From assembly GCA_937922435.1 (NCBI GenBank), contig CAKZVT010000025.1, positions 1-64,000 of the forward strand: a stretch of 64,000 nt of DNA. Reading direction: 5' to 3'. A model generated the notes under the pieces. That model worked only from the letters and a program-made list of their open reading frames with translations, had not been told where the DNA came from and did no database searches. Numbering within the stretch: the first letter of the stretch is position 1; each line of letters starts with the position of its first letter. The position numbers were made by a program, and so were the translations under genes. The stretch is from an uncultured Prevotella sp. GTDB lineage: Bacteria > Bacteroidota > Bacteroidia > Bacteroidales > Bacteroidaceae. Positions 1 to 8,603 of the stretch are shown one piece after another.

Positions 1-1130
1 CTGACCTGACTTTTCCTGAAAATCGACTTTAAAGCTGTTTTTACAGATAAATCAGATTCAATGCGGTCTTTCGCCAATATGGCTTGCACCAGTGTATAAT
101 CAATCTCTTTCAACCATTCCTCTTCATCGTCTGACGAATATATCTTCGAACGCAAACCGTAATGATTTAATATGTCATAAATCCTCGAATTCTGTGATTC
201 CTTATCCGTGTCTTTAAAACGTAGGAATTCAATAAAATTTATAGACAAGTTGATGGATATGGCGGTGGCATGAAACGAGTCTGTGCAAACCAAAGTCGCA
301 TGTTGTATTAAGAAAACAAATTCTTTAGGACCGGCAGCGTCATAAACAATGGACTCTGGCACAGAAAAAGATTTATTTTCAGCTGCAGGTATGATGATGA
401 TGTTCTTTATTCCACATTTTGCTGCAACGTTAAGCAACTGCTTTGTATAATGAGGGTTATTCCCGATAAGGTAACAGAGTATGTATTTTGAAGGTAGCTT
501 ATGTTCTACATCTGCCTCTTTTGCCAGTTCGTTCCATTCATGTGGTTCTAATAAAAAAGTCGGGTCAAGAACTTGTTGAACGTCATCTCGATTTAACAAC
601 GTAGATACGGCTTTAGCTGCAGCCTGTTCTCTTACTCCTATATGAGAGAAACGAGATAATAATTTCTTTATTTCACCTTTATATTTTTCGGGAAAATCAT
701 TTGTTCCAATACTGGATGCATAAGCAATTCTTTTTTTATCTTTTGCAAAATCCAGAAAATAAAACGGATTAAAAGAATACCATGCATTCCAAATCTGGTC
801 ACTGCCTGTCACAAATACATCAGTCTGATTGAGTAATCTTTTATATTGTTTGCGGAAATAGATATGACGGATTTCGTATTTTTCTTTCTGAAAAGCATAT
901 AACTTTTTCAATGCTTTTGTCTTTACAAACTTTTTTTTGTCATGCCGTTGTAATATACCGACAACTGAAAGTACACCTTTCAAAATAGATTTCAACCTAA
1001 AATGCCTATCAAAATAAGGCAAGAACGATATGTCGTAGCCCAATAATTTTAATTTTTGATATAGCGCATAAGATTGTAAGGCTGTACCATAATTGCCATT
1101 ACCTAACCATGTTACAAGTGATATTCTCAT
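1..1130 (-). CDS. Polysaccharide pyruvyl transferase family protein (3' end outside window)
   Basis: About 376 residues can be read from ATG at 1130; the C-terminus runs off the left edge. The N-terminus (MRISLVTWLGNGNYGTALQS), a central VTGSDQIWN motif, an AYASSIG segment and a later TDSFHATAISI segment are the hallmarks of the polysaccharide pyruvyl transferase family (PF04230). These enzymes move pyruvate from phosphoenolpyruvate to sugars of surface polysaccharides, or otherwise modify exopolysaccharide, in the cytoplasm. The gene lies at the far end of a leftward train led by an UpxY-type antiterminator, and next to an acyltransferase remnant, so it probably belongs to a capsule or exopolysaccharide locus continuing leftward. 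It is AT-rich compared with the DNA beyond 12 kb. The exact acceptor sugar cannot be told. Confidence 0.88.
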   Translation of the reverse strand, partial: MRISLVTWLGNGNYGTALQSYALYQKLKLLGYDISFLPYFDRHFRLKSILKGVLSVVGILQRHDKKKFVKTKALKKLYAFQKEKYEIRHIYFRKQYKRLLNQTDVFVTGSDQIWNAWYSFNPFYFLDFAKDKKRIAYASSIGTNDFPEKYKGEIKKLLSRFSHIGVREQAAAKAVSTLLNRDDVQQVLDPTFLLEPHEWNELAKEADVEHKLPSKYILCYLIGNNPHYTKQLLNVAAKCGIKNIIIIPAAENKSFSVPESIVYDAAGPKEFVFLIQHATLVCTDSFHATAISINLSINFIEFLRFKDTDKESQNSRIYDILNHYGLRSKIYSSDDEEEWLKEIDYTLVQAILAKDRIESDLSVKTALKSIFRKSQV

Positions 1131-1145
1131 GTTTGCTTTTACTAT

Positions 1146-1368
1146 TTAGACATTATCCAATGATGGGTATTTCACAAAGTCATATCGTTTGTCAAGATAC
1201 ACACCTGTCTTTTTAACTGTAGCAGGCATTCCTGCCAGTAATGAATATTTGGGTATATCATAGTTCTTATTTAAATGGATTTTGCAGCTACAATACGATT
1301 GTCGGTAAAATAGAACGTAACACCCATTTATTATTCCAAAGTTTTCTTATAAGAGTATGAATTGACAT
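1146..1368 (-). pseudogene. Hexapeptide-type acyltransferase remnant with large internal deletion
   Basis: Reading leftward from ATG at 1368, the first 26 codons give MSIHTLIRKLWNN then KWVLRSILPTI, which resembles the N-terminus of polysaccharide-locus O-acetyltransferases. The frame then breaks. In other frames DNRIVAAKSI and, after another shift, IPKYSLLAGMPA followed by a 25-residue tail to TAA at 1146-1148 resemble the family C-terminus. The central left-handed beta-helix (normally well over 100 residues) is missing. This is an internally deleted, frameshifted scar of a sugar O-acetyltransferase gene. Recognition rests on the terminal motifs only. Confidence 0.7.
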
Positions 1369-1374
1369 AAATTT

Positions 1375-1716
1375 TCACATTAAATCATATTCCTCTGGCA
1401 TAGAGGATATTTTAATTTCTTTTATTTGAGTATCAAAATGGGTTAATAACATTTCCGCAAATCGGCCATGATACAGTCCATAAATAACTTTTGACATTTT
1501 TTTGTCCCTTCTTGCTACTATGCCAAAAATGAGTTCAGAACCTCGGCTATAATGCCGAATCCATGCTTCTCCTCTCCATTGATATGGAGTATGGGTTAAG
1601 TCGCCATCTGAATCTATTTCCCATGTATCAATTACACCGTTTCCTATTTGTTCGAGTATGTTTCTCCATAATATTTGAGAGGTTACGGGTGAAACTAATT
1701 GTATATGTAAGGCCAT
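1375..1716 (-). CDS. Small protein of unknown function beside the dCTP deaminase
   Basis: This 113-residue ORF begins 13 bases downstream of the dCTP deaminase stop and is almost certainly co-transcribed with it. I do not recognise a family. The protein is mixed alpha/beta with many aromatic residues (TPYQWRGEAWIRHYSRG in the middle), no signal peptide and no membrane segment, so it should be cytoplasmic. Its tight coupling suggests an accessory, regulatory or immunity role for the defence enzyme, but dCTP deaminase defence is described as a single protein (with an RNA antitoxin in Vibrio), so the partner role is inference only. Confidence 0.7.
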   Translation of the reverse strand: MALHIQLVSPVTSQILWRNILEQIGNGVIDTWEIDSDGDLTHTPYQWRGEAWIRHYSRGSELIFGIVARRDKKMSKVIYGLYHGRFAEMLLTHFDTQIKEIKISSMPEEYDLM

Positions 1717-1729
1717 AATTATTTCTGTT

Positions 1730-3676
1730 CTATATATTAGGTGTATCCGTTTGTATTTGTTTCTCTACTGTACCTTTATCTGTTTCAATAGCATTATTTG
1801 ATACTTTTTCGGAAGTCTCTTTTTCAGCCTCCTCTTTGTTTATCGCAGTTCCTTTATGTTCAGTTTCCTGCTTGGGAACTTCCTGGGAGTTCTTTTCTTT
1901 TTTAATTGACACGTCTGTAAGATATTCAATTTCATCTTTCATAGGGAAAACAGGATTGTATAATGATTCGTAGGCGCGTCCTATTGCACCTTTAAATTGA
2001 ATCAAGTCTATTTCCCGTTCACCAGCCTGAATGATATGCGAGAAAGATATACCCGGATAAATGTCTATGTAGAAAATCTTGCTGATGCCTAACTGATAGG
2101 CTTTCTTGGCGCAAAGTTCACATGGACTTGCAGTCGTAAAAAGATAACCTCCGTCAATGCCTTCGGAACCATATTTCGCCAACTGAAGAAATGCGTTTTC
2201 TTCCGCATGAAGAGAGCGGGTATGTACTTGATTCTTTTCGCCTTTAATTACTGTATAAATATCTTTGAAACAATAGGTAAGTGGGATTCCGCTCAAACAA
2301 TCTTTCTTCTTATCATAATGTTCATAATACAATTCTACTTTTTGTCTAAATTCAACACTTTCTTTTTCGAATTTGCTGAATGCGGACAAATCGTTTCTAT
2401 TGTACAAATCGGTCAATGTACGTAAGGCGCACGGTGTCTGTCCCTTTGCCACAGTGTTCCAACCAATGGCCTTTACGGAAAAATTCTTATCCGTAACAAC
2501 AGCACCTACTTGGCGTGAAATACAACCCGAGTTAAGTTTAGCGACATTAGCTATCTGCATCAAACGTTCTTCATGGGTAGGCTGGGTCAACCCCGGATGA
2601 AGGATCAATGAAATAAAGTGAACCAATTGCCGCTTTAAGTCATAATTTAGATCTTTCCTTTGATTGTCATGAGCGATATGAATATCTGATAATTCCACAC
2701 ATTTTTCCACGTCTTGCGAATAATAAGAACGGGATATGTCTTTTCGCTTAGATGGATATTCTGCTTCATCCAATTGGTTTATTTCCTCTATGTCATAGCC
2801 TTCCTGATAAAGATTGTTTTTTCGATTAACTTCATCTGTAGTGATGGACATTAAATAAAACGCTGAATATCTTTCACGGAAATAATGTACTTCAAACGGA
2901 TTGCGTAATGAGTCTATGATAATAAATGCAGGTTTATTATCGTTGAATTTAGATAATTGTCGAATCAATTTAATTATCCTGTTTATGGTTTGAGCCAATT
3001 CCAGAGGAGGAATTTCGTCGTTTTGTTTGATGATACATCCATACTGACGAATATTGTTTCCCCACTCTTGGAACAATTTTGTTGTCTTCCCATGTAATAA
3101 CTCGGAAACATTTTGCATAATCCGCTTTCTAAATTCAGGAAGTTTTCCGGAAATATAATCCCAATAACTTTGTGCTTCTTTTTTTGAACCTTCATTAGTC
3201 AGATGGTCATATTCCTTTCCTTGCAGCCAAGTATCAATTTCTTTTACTTTATCTGTTTGCTTTGCAAAATCTTGTTCATATTCTTTTAATGCTTTTGTTG
3301 TCTCATCCAGATAATTTATTCCACTATTTTCTTTCTTAGTTCCTGCATCTTTTTCTGCTTGAAAAGATATCGATTTAATAAATGTATCATAGCCAACCTT
3401 TAAAGCATAATAGAAAATAATGTCACTTGCTTTGATAACATGAAATGTGAAGCCTTCTTTTTCCCAAATCGATTTAAGAAAATTGTATTCTATCCGATAT
3501 TTCCGTTCATCATTCGTTGTCCCTTCATGGTTTTCCACGGGAATAGGTGGGGCTAATGTTTGAAAATTGCCTTTCAATAAATCTGCAACTGTAGAACAGC
3601 CGCTTCCTGTACGACCAGTGAGTCCTATAACCATGAACTTCTGTCGCAACTCATATACTTGTTTTACTAAATCCAT
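1730..3676 (-). CDS. Anti-phage dCTP/dCMP deaminase (dCD/AvcD family)
   Basis: 648 residues. The N-terminal half is a P-loop kinase-like domain whose loop reads GLTGRTGSGCST at residues 18-29, with Cys at the usual lysine place. A DSLRNPFEVHYFRERY segment lies near 255-270. The C-terminal half (about 365-550) is a zinc cytidine deaminase domain with HAE at 490-492 and PCELC with cysteines 519 and 522. This fusion is the architecture of the phage-defence enzymes dCD and AvcD, which deaminate deoxycytidine nucleotides during infection and starve phage replication. A Lys/Glu-rich, probably disordered tail (about 590-648) follows. The gene is clearly AT-rich, consistent with horizontal transfer. 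It starts 11 bases after the preceding pseudogene and is followed closely by a 113-aa gene. Confidence 0.9.
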   Translation of the reverse strand: MDLVKQVYELRQKFMVIGLTGRTGSGCSTVADLLKGNFQTLAPPIPVENHEGTTNDERKYRIEYNFLKSIWEKEGFTFHVIKASDIIFYYALKVGYDTFIKSISFQAEKDAGTKKENSGINYLDETTKALKEYEQDFAKQTDKVKEIDTWLQGKEYDHLTNEGSKKEAQSYWDYISGKLPEFRKRIMQNVSELLHGKTTKLFQEWGNNIRQYGCIIKQNDEIPPLELAQTINRIIKLIRQLSKFNDNKPAFIIIDSLRNPFEVHYFRERYSAFYLMSITTDEVNRKNNLYQEGYDIEEINQLDEAEYPSKRKDISRSYYSQDVEKCVELSDIHIAHDNQRKDLNYDLKRQLVHFISLILHPGLTQPTHEERLMQIANVAKLNSGCISRQVGAVVTDKNFSVKAIGWNTVAKGQTPCALRTLTDLYNRNDLSAFSKFEKESVEFRQKVELYYEHYDKKKDCLSGIPLTYCFKDIYTVIKGEKNQVHTRSLHAEENAFLQLAKYGSEGIDGGYLFTTASPCELCAKKAYQLGISKIFYIDIYPGISFSHIIQAGEREIDLIQFKGAIGRAYESLYNPVFPMKDEIEYLTDVSIKKEKNSQEVPKQETEHKGTAINKEEAEKETSEKVSNNAIETDKGTVEKQIQTDTPNI

Positions 3677-3687
3677 AATTGAAGAAT

Positions 3688-4172
3688 CTATTCAATATTT
3701 GTTTTTCTAAACTTCTCCCATAAATGCAAAGCATACGGAGTACTATAATCCTCGTAAGCCTCCGTGTGTTTCAATTCTTCCAGCCCGTCTTTCAACCGCT
3801 GCAACTCTTCTGCAGGAAGATTTTCGCTTTTGATGGCATTGATGATTGCTTCCAATATGTCTTGGCAAACATAATCGGGAGAATACATGTCATCGAAGTA
3901 GTCGTAGTGTTCATCTTCCACAAAGTGGTAAGTGAGACTTTCGAGCATTTCGAGCAGGACGGTAACAGCTTTGGCATAGTTGCCTTGGCCTAATAATTCA
4001 CGAACTGTGTCCTGATAAGGTGAAAGCAGTCGTGCTATGGTGTCGCAATCCTCGTCTATGTTACTTTCGCTGAATATGGCTTCGATTTCCGCTTTCAGCG
4101 GGCTAATTCGTTGTCAGTGCGTGCTTTTTCTTTCATGCGTCGACAGATGTATTTCATTTTTTCGGATGGCAT
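3688..4172 (-). pseudogene. Frameshifted helical protein gene
   Basis: The intact part (86 codons, from ATG at 3948) continues upstream in frame without a start as PLKAEIEAIFSESN and later GQGNYAKAVTVLLEMLES. An ATG at 4170-4172 (MPSEKMKYICRRMKEKA) reads in another frame up to a TGA. The two join if one C is restored to the CCC/GGG run at 4100-4102, giving about 160 residues, all helical and acidic with an aromatic DEHYDYFDDMYSPDY stretch. I do not recognise the family. It sits 10 bases after the preceding pseudogene and 11 bases before the dCTP deaminase, so the three were probably one operon. A homopolymer sequencing error is possible. Confidence 0.6.
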
Positions 4173-4182
4173 ATTAGTAGTT

Positions 4183-4661
4183 TTATAACGAGTTCAGAAA
4201 CGCCTGCATCCGCAAGTCCTTGTATTTTGATGTTTTCCATGTTTTCTCTACTATCGACAGGATGGCAGGTATGCTGACGGCAAGTGATTCGCGAACGCTA
4301 TCTGGCATCAGCATCTTCAATTCACCAGCTTCAAAATCTTCATTAGTCAGTATAAGCGAGTATTTCTGCAGCTTATAACTAGGTCTTGCGCATCTTCCTG
4401 GCGATGTATTGGTTTGGCCCTGCTTTTACAAACTCGTCTACTAATTGCAGTTCACTTTTACTAAGGCTACACAACACGGCAAGGGGATTGTCGAGAATCT
4501 CCTGTGCGATACGACGTGCCGTCTCTTCCTTTTTTCAGGTTGGGACTGACATACAAGTCAAGTTTCTTGCAGATGTCCAGCATGTATTCTTTGGTTCGTA
4601 CCATCAGTATGGAAGCCAAGCTGATGTTGGACGTGAAGTCTGTATTCTTGATGGTTATCAT
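4183..4661 (-). pseudogene. Frameshifted gene of unknown function
   Basis: Starts at ATG 4661 (MITIKNTDFTSNISLASILM). Two indels break it: one in the A-run at 4530-4535 after SPNLKK, and one near 4378-4385 after KMRKT. Joining the three frames gives about 158 residues ending in KYKDLRMQAFLNSL and a TAA at 4183-4185. The middle reads RRIAQEILDNPLAVLCSLSK and the end ESLAVSIPAILSIVEK. It is an all-helical cytoplasmic-looking protein that I cannot assign. A similar lesion in its neighbour suggests decay of this cassette, though homopolymer sequencing errors are an alternative for the first break. Confidence 0.6.
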
Positions 4662-4908
4662 GGTATTGTGTTAACAAATAGTAAAAATTCAATCGAGTAT
4701 TATCATATTCGCGTTATTCCGTAGCGTTTCCGGCTTTCTTGTCATTACTAGCCGGCATTTATCCAAGAATACATTGCCTTTTATTATTGGTTACATGAGC
4801 ATTTATCCAATAAGACTTTTCGTCCATCTTTTTTTGGCAAGTGGCCATATATTGAAAACCTTGAAATGATGACAGCCGACCCGGTTTTCACCGGTAAACG
4901 TTGCTAAA

Positions 4909-4921
4909 ACGGCTGAGCCGT
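4909..4921 (-). terminator. Possible weak hairpin terminator
   Basis: A short stem ACGGC/GCCGT with a 3-base loop, followed on the minus strand by TTTT, lies about 30 bases after the stop of the 164-aa gene. It is the only terminator-like signal I see in the 288-base gap 4662-4949. If real it would be a point where the upstream antiterminator matters. The stem is short. Confidence 0.35.
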
Positions 4922-4949
4922 GAAAGCTGCCATCATTATATCATACTTT

Positions 4950-5444
4950 CTAATAGATCTTCTCCCGTTTTACCAACTCGTTCAGTTGTGGCATCATCCG
5001 TTCAATCACGTGGCTGCACACCTTGTTGTTGCGGTCAAAGTCCATGTCATCAAGGATGTCATCCACCGTGTCGTCCTCCATGTCGCCGCCGTATCCTGCA
5101 GCAACCATTCCGATTGTCTGCAATTTCCTGACTTTGGAAGCAATGGCTGCATTGCGTGCAGCCGCTGCCAGCTCGTAGGGCAACATATCGTACAGGAGGT
5201 TGCAATAGCGCAGCAGTTCGGGGTACTCGTCTGATTCGGTCAGGTATGCCGCAAGCATCTCTTCCTCAAACTTACGCAGCAAGTAAAATCCTTTCAGACT
5301 TGGCAGTTTGCCCGCCAACGGCTTGCTCATCATCAGGAACAGGGCGTGAGACACGATGATATGCTCTTCATCGGGATGCAGGGAAAACATCCGTTTTTCC
5401 AGCTTGCAGCGTTTCTGCAAATCGGCTTCCATCTGGTCGAACAT
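4950..5444 (-). CDS. Uncharacterised 164-aa helical protein
   Basis: I do not recognise a family. The protein is helical and charged, with an acidic GDMEDDTVDDILDDMDFD stretch near residues 120-137, and has no signal peptide. The ATG at 5444 directly follows a TAG (5445-5447) that ends the reading frame running on from the truncated integrase upstream. The ancestral arrangement was therefore probably a TAG-ATG junction with translational coupling to the integrase. It belongs to the same leftward cassette as the 390-aa protein, the integrase and the two frameshifted genes. Confidence 0.65.
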   Translation of the reverse strand: MFDQMEADLQKRCKLEKRMFSLHPDEEHIIVSHALFLMMSKPLAGKLPSLKGFYLLRKFEEEMLAAYLTESDEYPELLRYCNLLYDMLPYELAAAARNAAIASKVRKLQTIGMVAAGYGGDMEDDTVDDILDDMDFDRNNKVCSHVIERMMPQLNELVKREKIY

Positions 5445-5531
5445 CTACTTGCGCATCTCTTTTTGTATGCCTTTTCCCATGTTGTGTTCTTTATAAACCT
5501 TGTCAACTTGTTTCCTTATCAACAGGTAAAC

Positions 5532-6458
5532 TCACAGGATGTCGCTGATGCTTACGCTCTTGGTCATGCTCTCCCAAGAATGCCTTGCAACGGTAAGGTT
5601 CAGCGGATAATCGAGACCTATCTTTTCGCCCAACTTCTTCAGGTTGTAATTGATGCGGTGCAGGATTCCATCGTATTGCTTCCATTGCTCACGCGGGGAT
5701 TTTGCCGTGATGACGGGGAAGAGGATGGAAGTACCTTTCCGTTTGTAACGGTCGGCAATCTCTTGCATCGCCGACTCCCACGGCATGGAGATTTCCTTGC
5801 CTGTGAGTCGCTGGCGGTAGGTGAGCCGGCCATCCTTGATGTTTTCTTTTGTCAGGCGGAAGATGTCGTCGCTCTTCATTCCCCTGGTGTAGACCGTAAA
5901 AAGGAAGATGTCACGTGCGAAGACGGTCATCTCTGACTCGCCGCTCAGGTCAAGGTCACGCAGTCGCTTCACTTCATCGAGCGTCAGACCGTTCCTGTAT
6001 TTCTTGACGTGGTAGCTCACGTCCAGGCCTTCAAAAGGATTGATGTCCGCGGCAAGCCCGTCACTGACGGCAAGTTTGTAGACACGCTTCAAATTACGGA
6101 TATAAAGGGAAATGGTGTTGCGTCCCAGTTCCTGGTTTTTCAGCCATGTGTGGTAGTTGCGCATCAGCAGGGCGTCGAAGTCCTTGAAAGGCACTTCGTT
6201 CTTTCCTAAATAGGCAATAAACCTCCTGAGATACATTTTCAACTTATTGGCCGCATCGTAACGTCCCTCGTCCCTCAGTTTCTCAACGCGGGAGTTGGCG
6301 TAGGCGATGAAGCCGAAACCTTTCAGTCCATCTCCGGCTCTCACAGTCCCTCTCCAACTCTCCCCATGTGTGGAGAGGGTTATGGCTACAGTCTGCATGT
6401 TCTTTTTTCTGTTGTTATCCACTTTTATTTCAATTTTACCTTGTCTGTCAGCCGCCAA
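5532..6458 (-). pseudogene. C-terminally truncated tyrosine recombinase
   Basis: 308 residues with a SAM-like core-binding domain (about 90-175) and a catalytic domain that keeps the box I arginine (TVYTRGMKSDD) and the ARHSW motif. The protein stops at SVSISDIL, before the second box histidine and the nucleophilic tyrosine, so it cannot cleave DNA. After the TGA at 5532-5534 the same frame runs open for another 28 codons (including KQVDKVYKEHN) to a TAG at 5445-5447, where the next gene begins. The original integrase probably ended there and lost some 40 internal residues. Its start overlaps the preceding gene by 11 bases. Confidence 0.75.
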
Positions 6459-7620
6459 AATAGATTACCCTGCCATTGGGCTTGCCTCCAAAGAAATCAA
6501 AGATGTTCGGCTCGTCGAAATGGATGCCCATGTCGGCGTAATAGGCTTCTTCAGGGTCTTCCAGTACGGTGTATAGATCATCGTAAAGGCAAAGCCGCTT
6601 GCCGAACGTGCTGGTGAAATAAGTGTGTTTTGCCGCGTCCTGCTCTTTCTTCAGGATGTCGTTCCAAAGGGTTTCACCGTTCCATGTTGGCAAGGCTACC
6701 TTATCAATCCAAACTGCTGAGCCGCTTACGTATGTTTTGTAATTATAGGTGACGAGCCGGGCGGCAAGGTGAGGGCTTTGCATATCCTGTGGAACGGATG
6801 TCGAAAAAATTACATCCCGAAACTCACGCCCGTCCCTGTGGCGAAGTGTAAAGGTACGTTTGTCTTTTCTTTCGATGACCGTATAAGTATCCAACCGTTC
6901 GGATTGAATTGCATCGAGTGTTTTTGCCGCTTCATTCAGCAAGTCCTTCTCTTTTTCTTCCAAAAAAGTAGTTTCGTAACGGAACTCTTTGGCTATAGTA
7001 TCCGCCAAGGAGAAGCCTCGTTTGTCGTGCCAGTTGAAGGCAAGGTCCGCCCACAACATCTTTTGGGCTGCCTGCCTGTTTCCGGCGAGCCGCATGAACA
7101 TCGCCTTGCGGTAACGCAGGTCTGGAAAGACTTGCCGCAGGATTTTGTCCTTCCGGGCAAACCATGTCAACATTTCACTCAAACGGGAGAAATCACCAGA
7201 CAGCACGCTTTCAACCATCCATTGCCTGAGTGCGCTGTACTTGGTGTCTGCCACAGCCCTTCCCACGAGGTTGTGGACTTGGGAACTTGCATTGATACTT
7301 ATGTCAAACCCGTTGCACCAGCGGCTCTCCACATCGCCTACGCAGCGGTACCTGTATTCGTAAACGCCGTCAATCCCGACGGCCACGGTGTTCTCTATAT
7401 AGAGCAGAAAGGGAAGGATTTTGTTATTGTCGAAGCACCTCGCTTCCTGCCCGATAATACGGTACAGCTTGCCGTACAGCTGATAGAAGAAAGCCACGTC
7501 GCCGTCCACGTTCATTGACGGGTGGTGAAGACTTTTCCATTTGGATGTAAATTGATCTATGGTCAACACGGTTGTAAAGTTATGCGGTCTTACGGTTGTA
7601 AGGTTTAGCCGCCAAGGCAA
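6448..7620 (-). CDS. Uncharacterised 390-aa Bacteroidales protein
   Basis: I cannot assign a family. The protein is soluble, without signal peptide or membrane segments, and is rich in aromatic residues, with a central helical part (about 130-230) and a C-terminal part ending FDEPNIFDFFGGKPNG. An internal Met 36 (MNVDGDVAFF) is an alternative start. It follows the UpxY-type gene by 35 bases and overlaps the integrase remnant by 11 bases, so the three were transcribed and translated as a unit. That coupling suggests a role in the mobility or control of this cassette; no biochemical function can be inferred. Confidence 0.7.
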   Translation of the reverse strand: MPWRLNLTTVRPHNFTTVLTIDQFTSKWKSLHHPSMNVDGDVAFFYQLYGKLYRIIGQEARCFDNNKILPFLLYIENTVAVGIDGVYEYRYRCVGDVESRWCNGFDISINASSQVHNLVGRAVADTKYSALRQWMVESVLSGDFSRLSEMLTWFARKDKILRQVFPDLRYRKAMFMRLAGNRQAAQKMLWADLAFNWHDKRGFSLADTIAKEFRYETTFLEEKEKDLLNEAAKTLDAIQSERLDTYTVIERKDKRTFTLRHRDGREFRDVIFSTSVPQDMQSPHLAARLVTYNYKTYVSGSAVWIDKVALPTWNGETLWNDILKKEQDAAKHTYFTSTFGKRLCLYDDLYTVLEDPEEAYYADMGIHFDEPNIFDFFGGKPNGRVIYFGG

Positions 7621-7655
7621 ATCTCCTTGTCTGCTTGTATCTTGTCTCTTGTCAA

Positions 7656-8267
7656 CTACAAAAACAGTATGTATTCGGGTTGCACCTCTACAGCGGCGGC
7701 AAGGAGATTGGGAAGCTCCACGAACAGCCGTTTGATGCGTGCGCCCTGCATCTTCTGCAAATTCCCTTCGTAGCCGTCCAGCGGACCGCCGACGATGCGC
7801 ACCTTACGGCCTACCATGTCAGAAGTGATTTCTTCAGGCGTGTAATAGCGTGTGTTTTCGGTGGATTCCACGGCATGGATGAAGCGTTGCATGTCGGCCT
7901 CCCTTACCGTCATCGGGATTTTGTAGCCACCGCGCACGTATCGGTATTGCACGGTGTCGTACTTCTCTACTATCGGGTCAACCGCCTGCCGCGTGTCATG
8001 CACGAAAAGCAGGTCCTGCATGAAAGGCACTTCCTCCTTGCTGCGCTTGCCGTGTCGGGTCACAAGCCTCCACACCATCGGCGTGAATACTTTTTTCACC
8101 ATGCCGTCAAGCAGCTTGTAGGCTGGCAGCTTGGCGTTGCGCCGTTTAAGGTCGCGCATGACGAACCATTGGAGACGGTCATTTTCGTCCAAAGCTCCGT
8201 CCGTTTCCGTTGAAATGCTGTCTTTGTCTTGCGGTCGTGATTCGTCCATATTTTCAGGCAGGGGCAT
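7656..8267 (-). CDS. UpxY/NusG-like transcription antiterminator
   Basis: 203 residues. After a charged 30-residue leader, a NusG N-terminal domain begins at LQWFVMRDLKRRNAK (32-46) and runs to about 132. A KOW segment follows (MVGRKVRIVGGPLDGYEG, 151-168). This is the UpxY class, whose members bind RNA polymerase at the start of capsule or exopolysaccharide operons in Bacteroidales and stop premature termination of that operon. It is the first gene of the leftward train that ends in a polysaccharide pyruvyl transferase. Its 5' side faces the invertible segment at 8427-8626, which is the usual arrangement for phase-variable polysaccharide loci. Confidence 0.85.
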   Translation of the reverse strand: MPLPENMDESRPQDKDSISTETDGALDENDRLQWFVMRDLKRRNAKLPAYKLLDGMVKKVFTPMVWRLVTRHGKRSKEEVPFMQDLLFVHDTRQAVDPIVEKYDTVQYRYVRGGYKIPMTVREADMQRFIHAVESTENTRYYTPEEITSDMVGRKVRIVGGPLDGYEGNLQKMQGARIKRLFVELPNLLAAAVEVQPEYILFL

Positions 8268-8426
8268 TTCTTCTAATCCTGCAAGCTATTGTAAAATACA
8301 CAATAACAAGCAGTTACAAAAACAGCAATGTTGACTTCTCTCAAAATCCATAAGATTGTACCATCTCCGTCACTACTCATAATAGCGTTTGTGTTGGCAT
8401 TGATTTTCATGACGGATTTTTGTCCG

Positions 8427-8449
8427 TCTCCTATTATGAGATGGATATT
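8427..8449. repeat. Left inverted repeat of the phase switch
   Basis: Core CTCCTATTATGAGATGG; identical to the reverse complement of 8604-8626 over 23 bases. The match ends sharply on both sides. Confidence 0.92.
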
Positions 8450-8568
8450 TTTGTGAAACAGTTGAATACCAACAACTTGCAATGTTTTCGTGGAATTTTT
8501 CCGTCAACAAACCGCCTGTCTTGTTGACGCTTCATAAAAAATATGTGCAAATAAATCGGTCCAAACGC

Positions 8569-8597
8569 TTGATGTTTAATTATTTTTGCTACTTTTG
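8569..8597 (+). promoter_or_regulatory. Promoter inside the invertible segment
   Basis: -33 box TTG at 8569-8571 and -7 box TACTTTTG (TAnnTTTG) at 8590-8597, 18 bases apart, directed toward the right repeat. A second TAnnTTTG match (TATTTTTG) lies at 8581-8588. Confidence 0.7.
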
Positions 8598-8603
8598 CAG
8601 CAG

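Noticed and set aside
5445..5480. Nonsense mutation near the start of the 164-aa gene (MGKGIQKEMRK followed by TAG)
   Set aside because: The frame is continuous with the end of the truncated integrase, so the TAG is better read as the old integrase stop abutting the ATG of the 164-aa gene.
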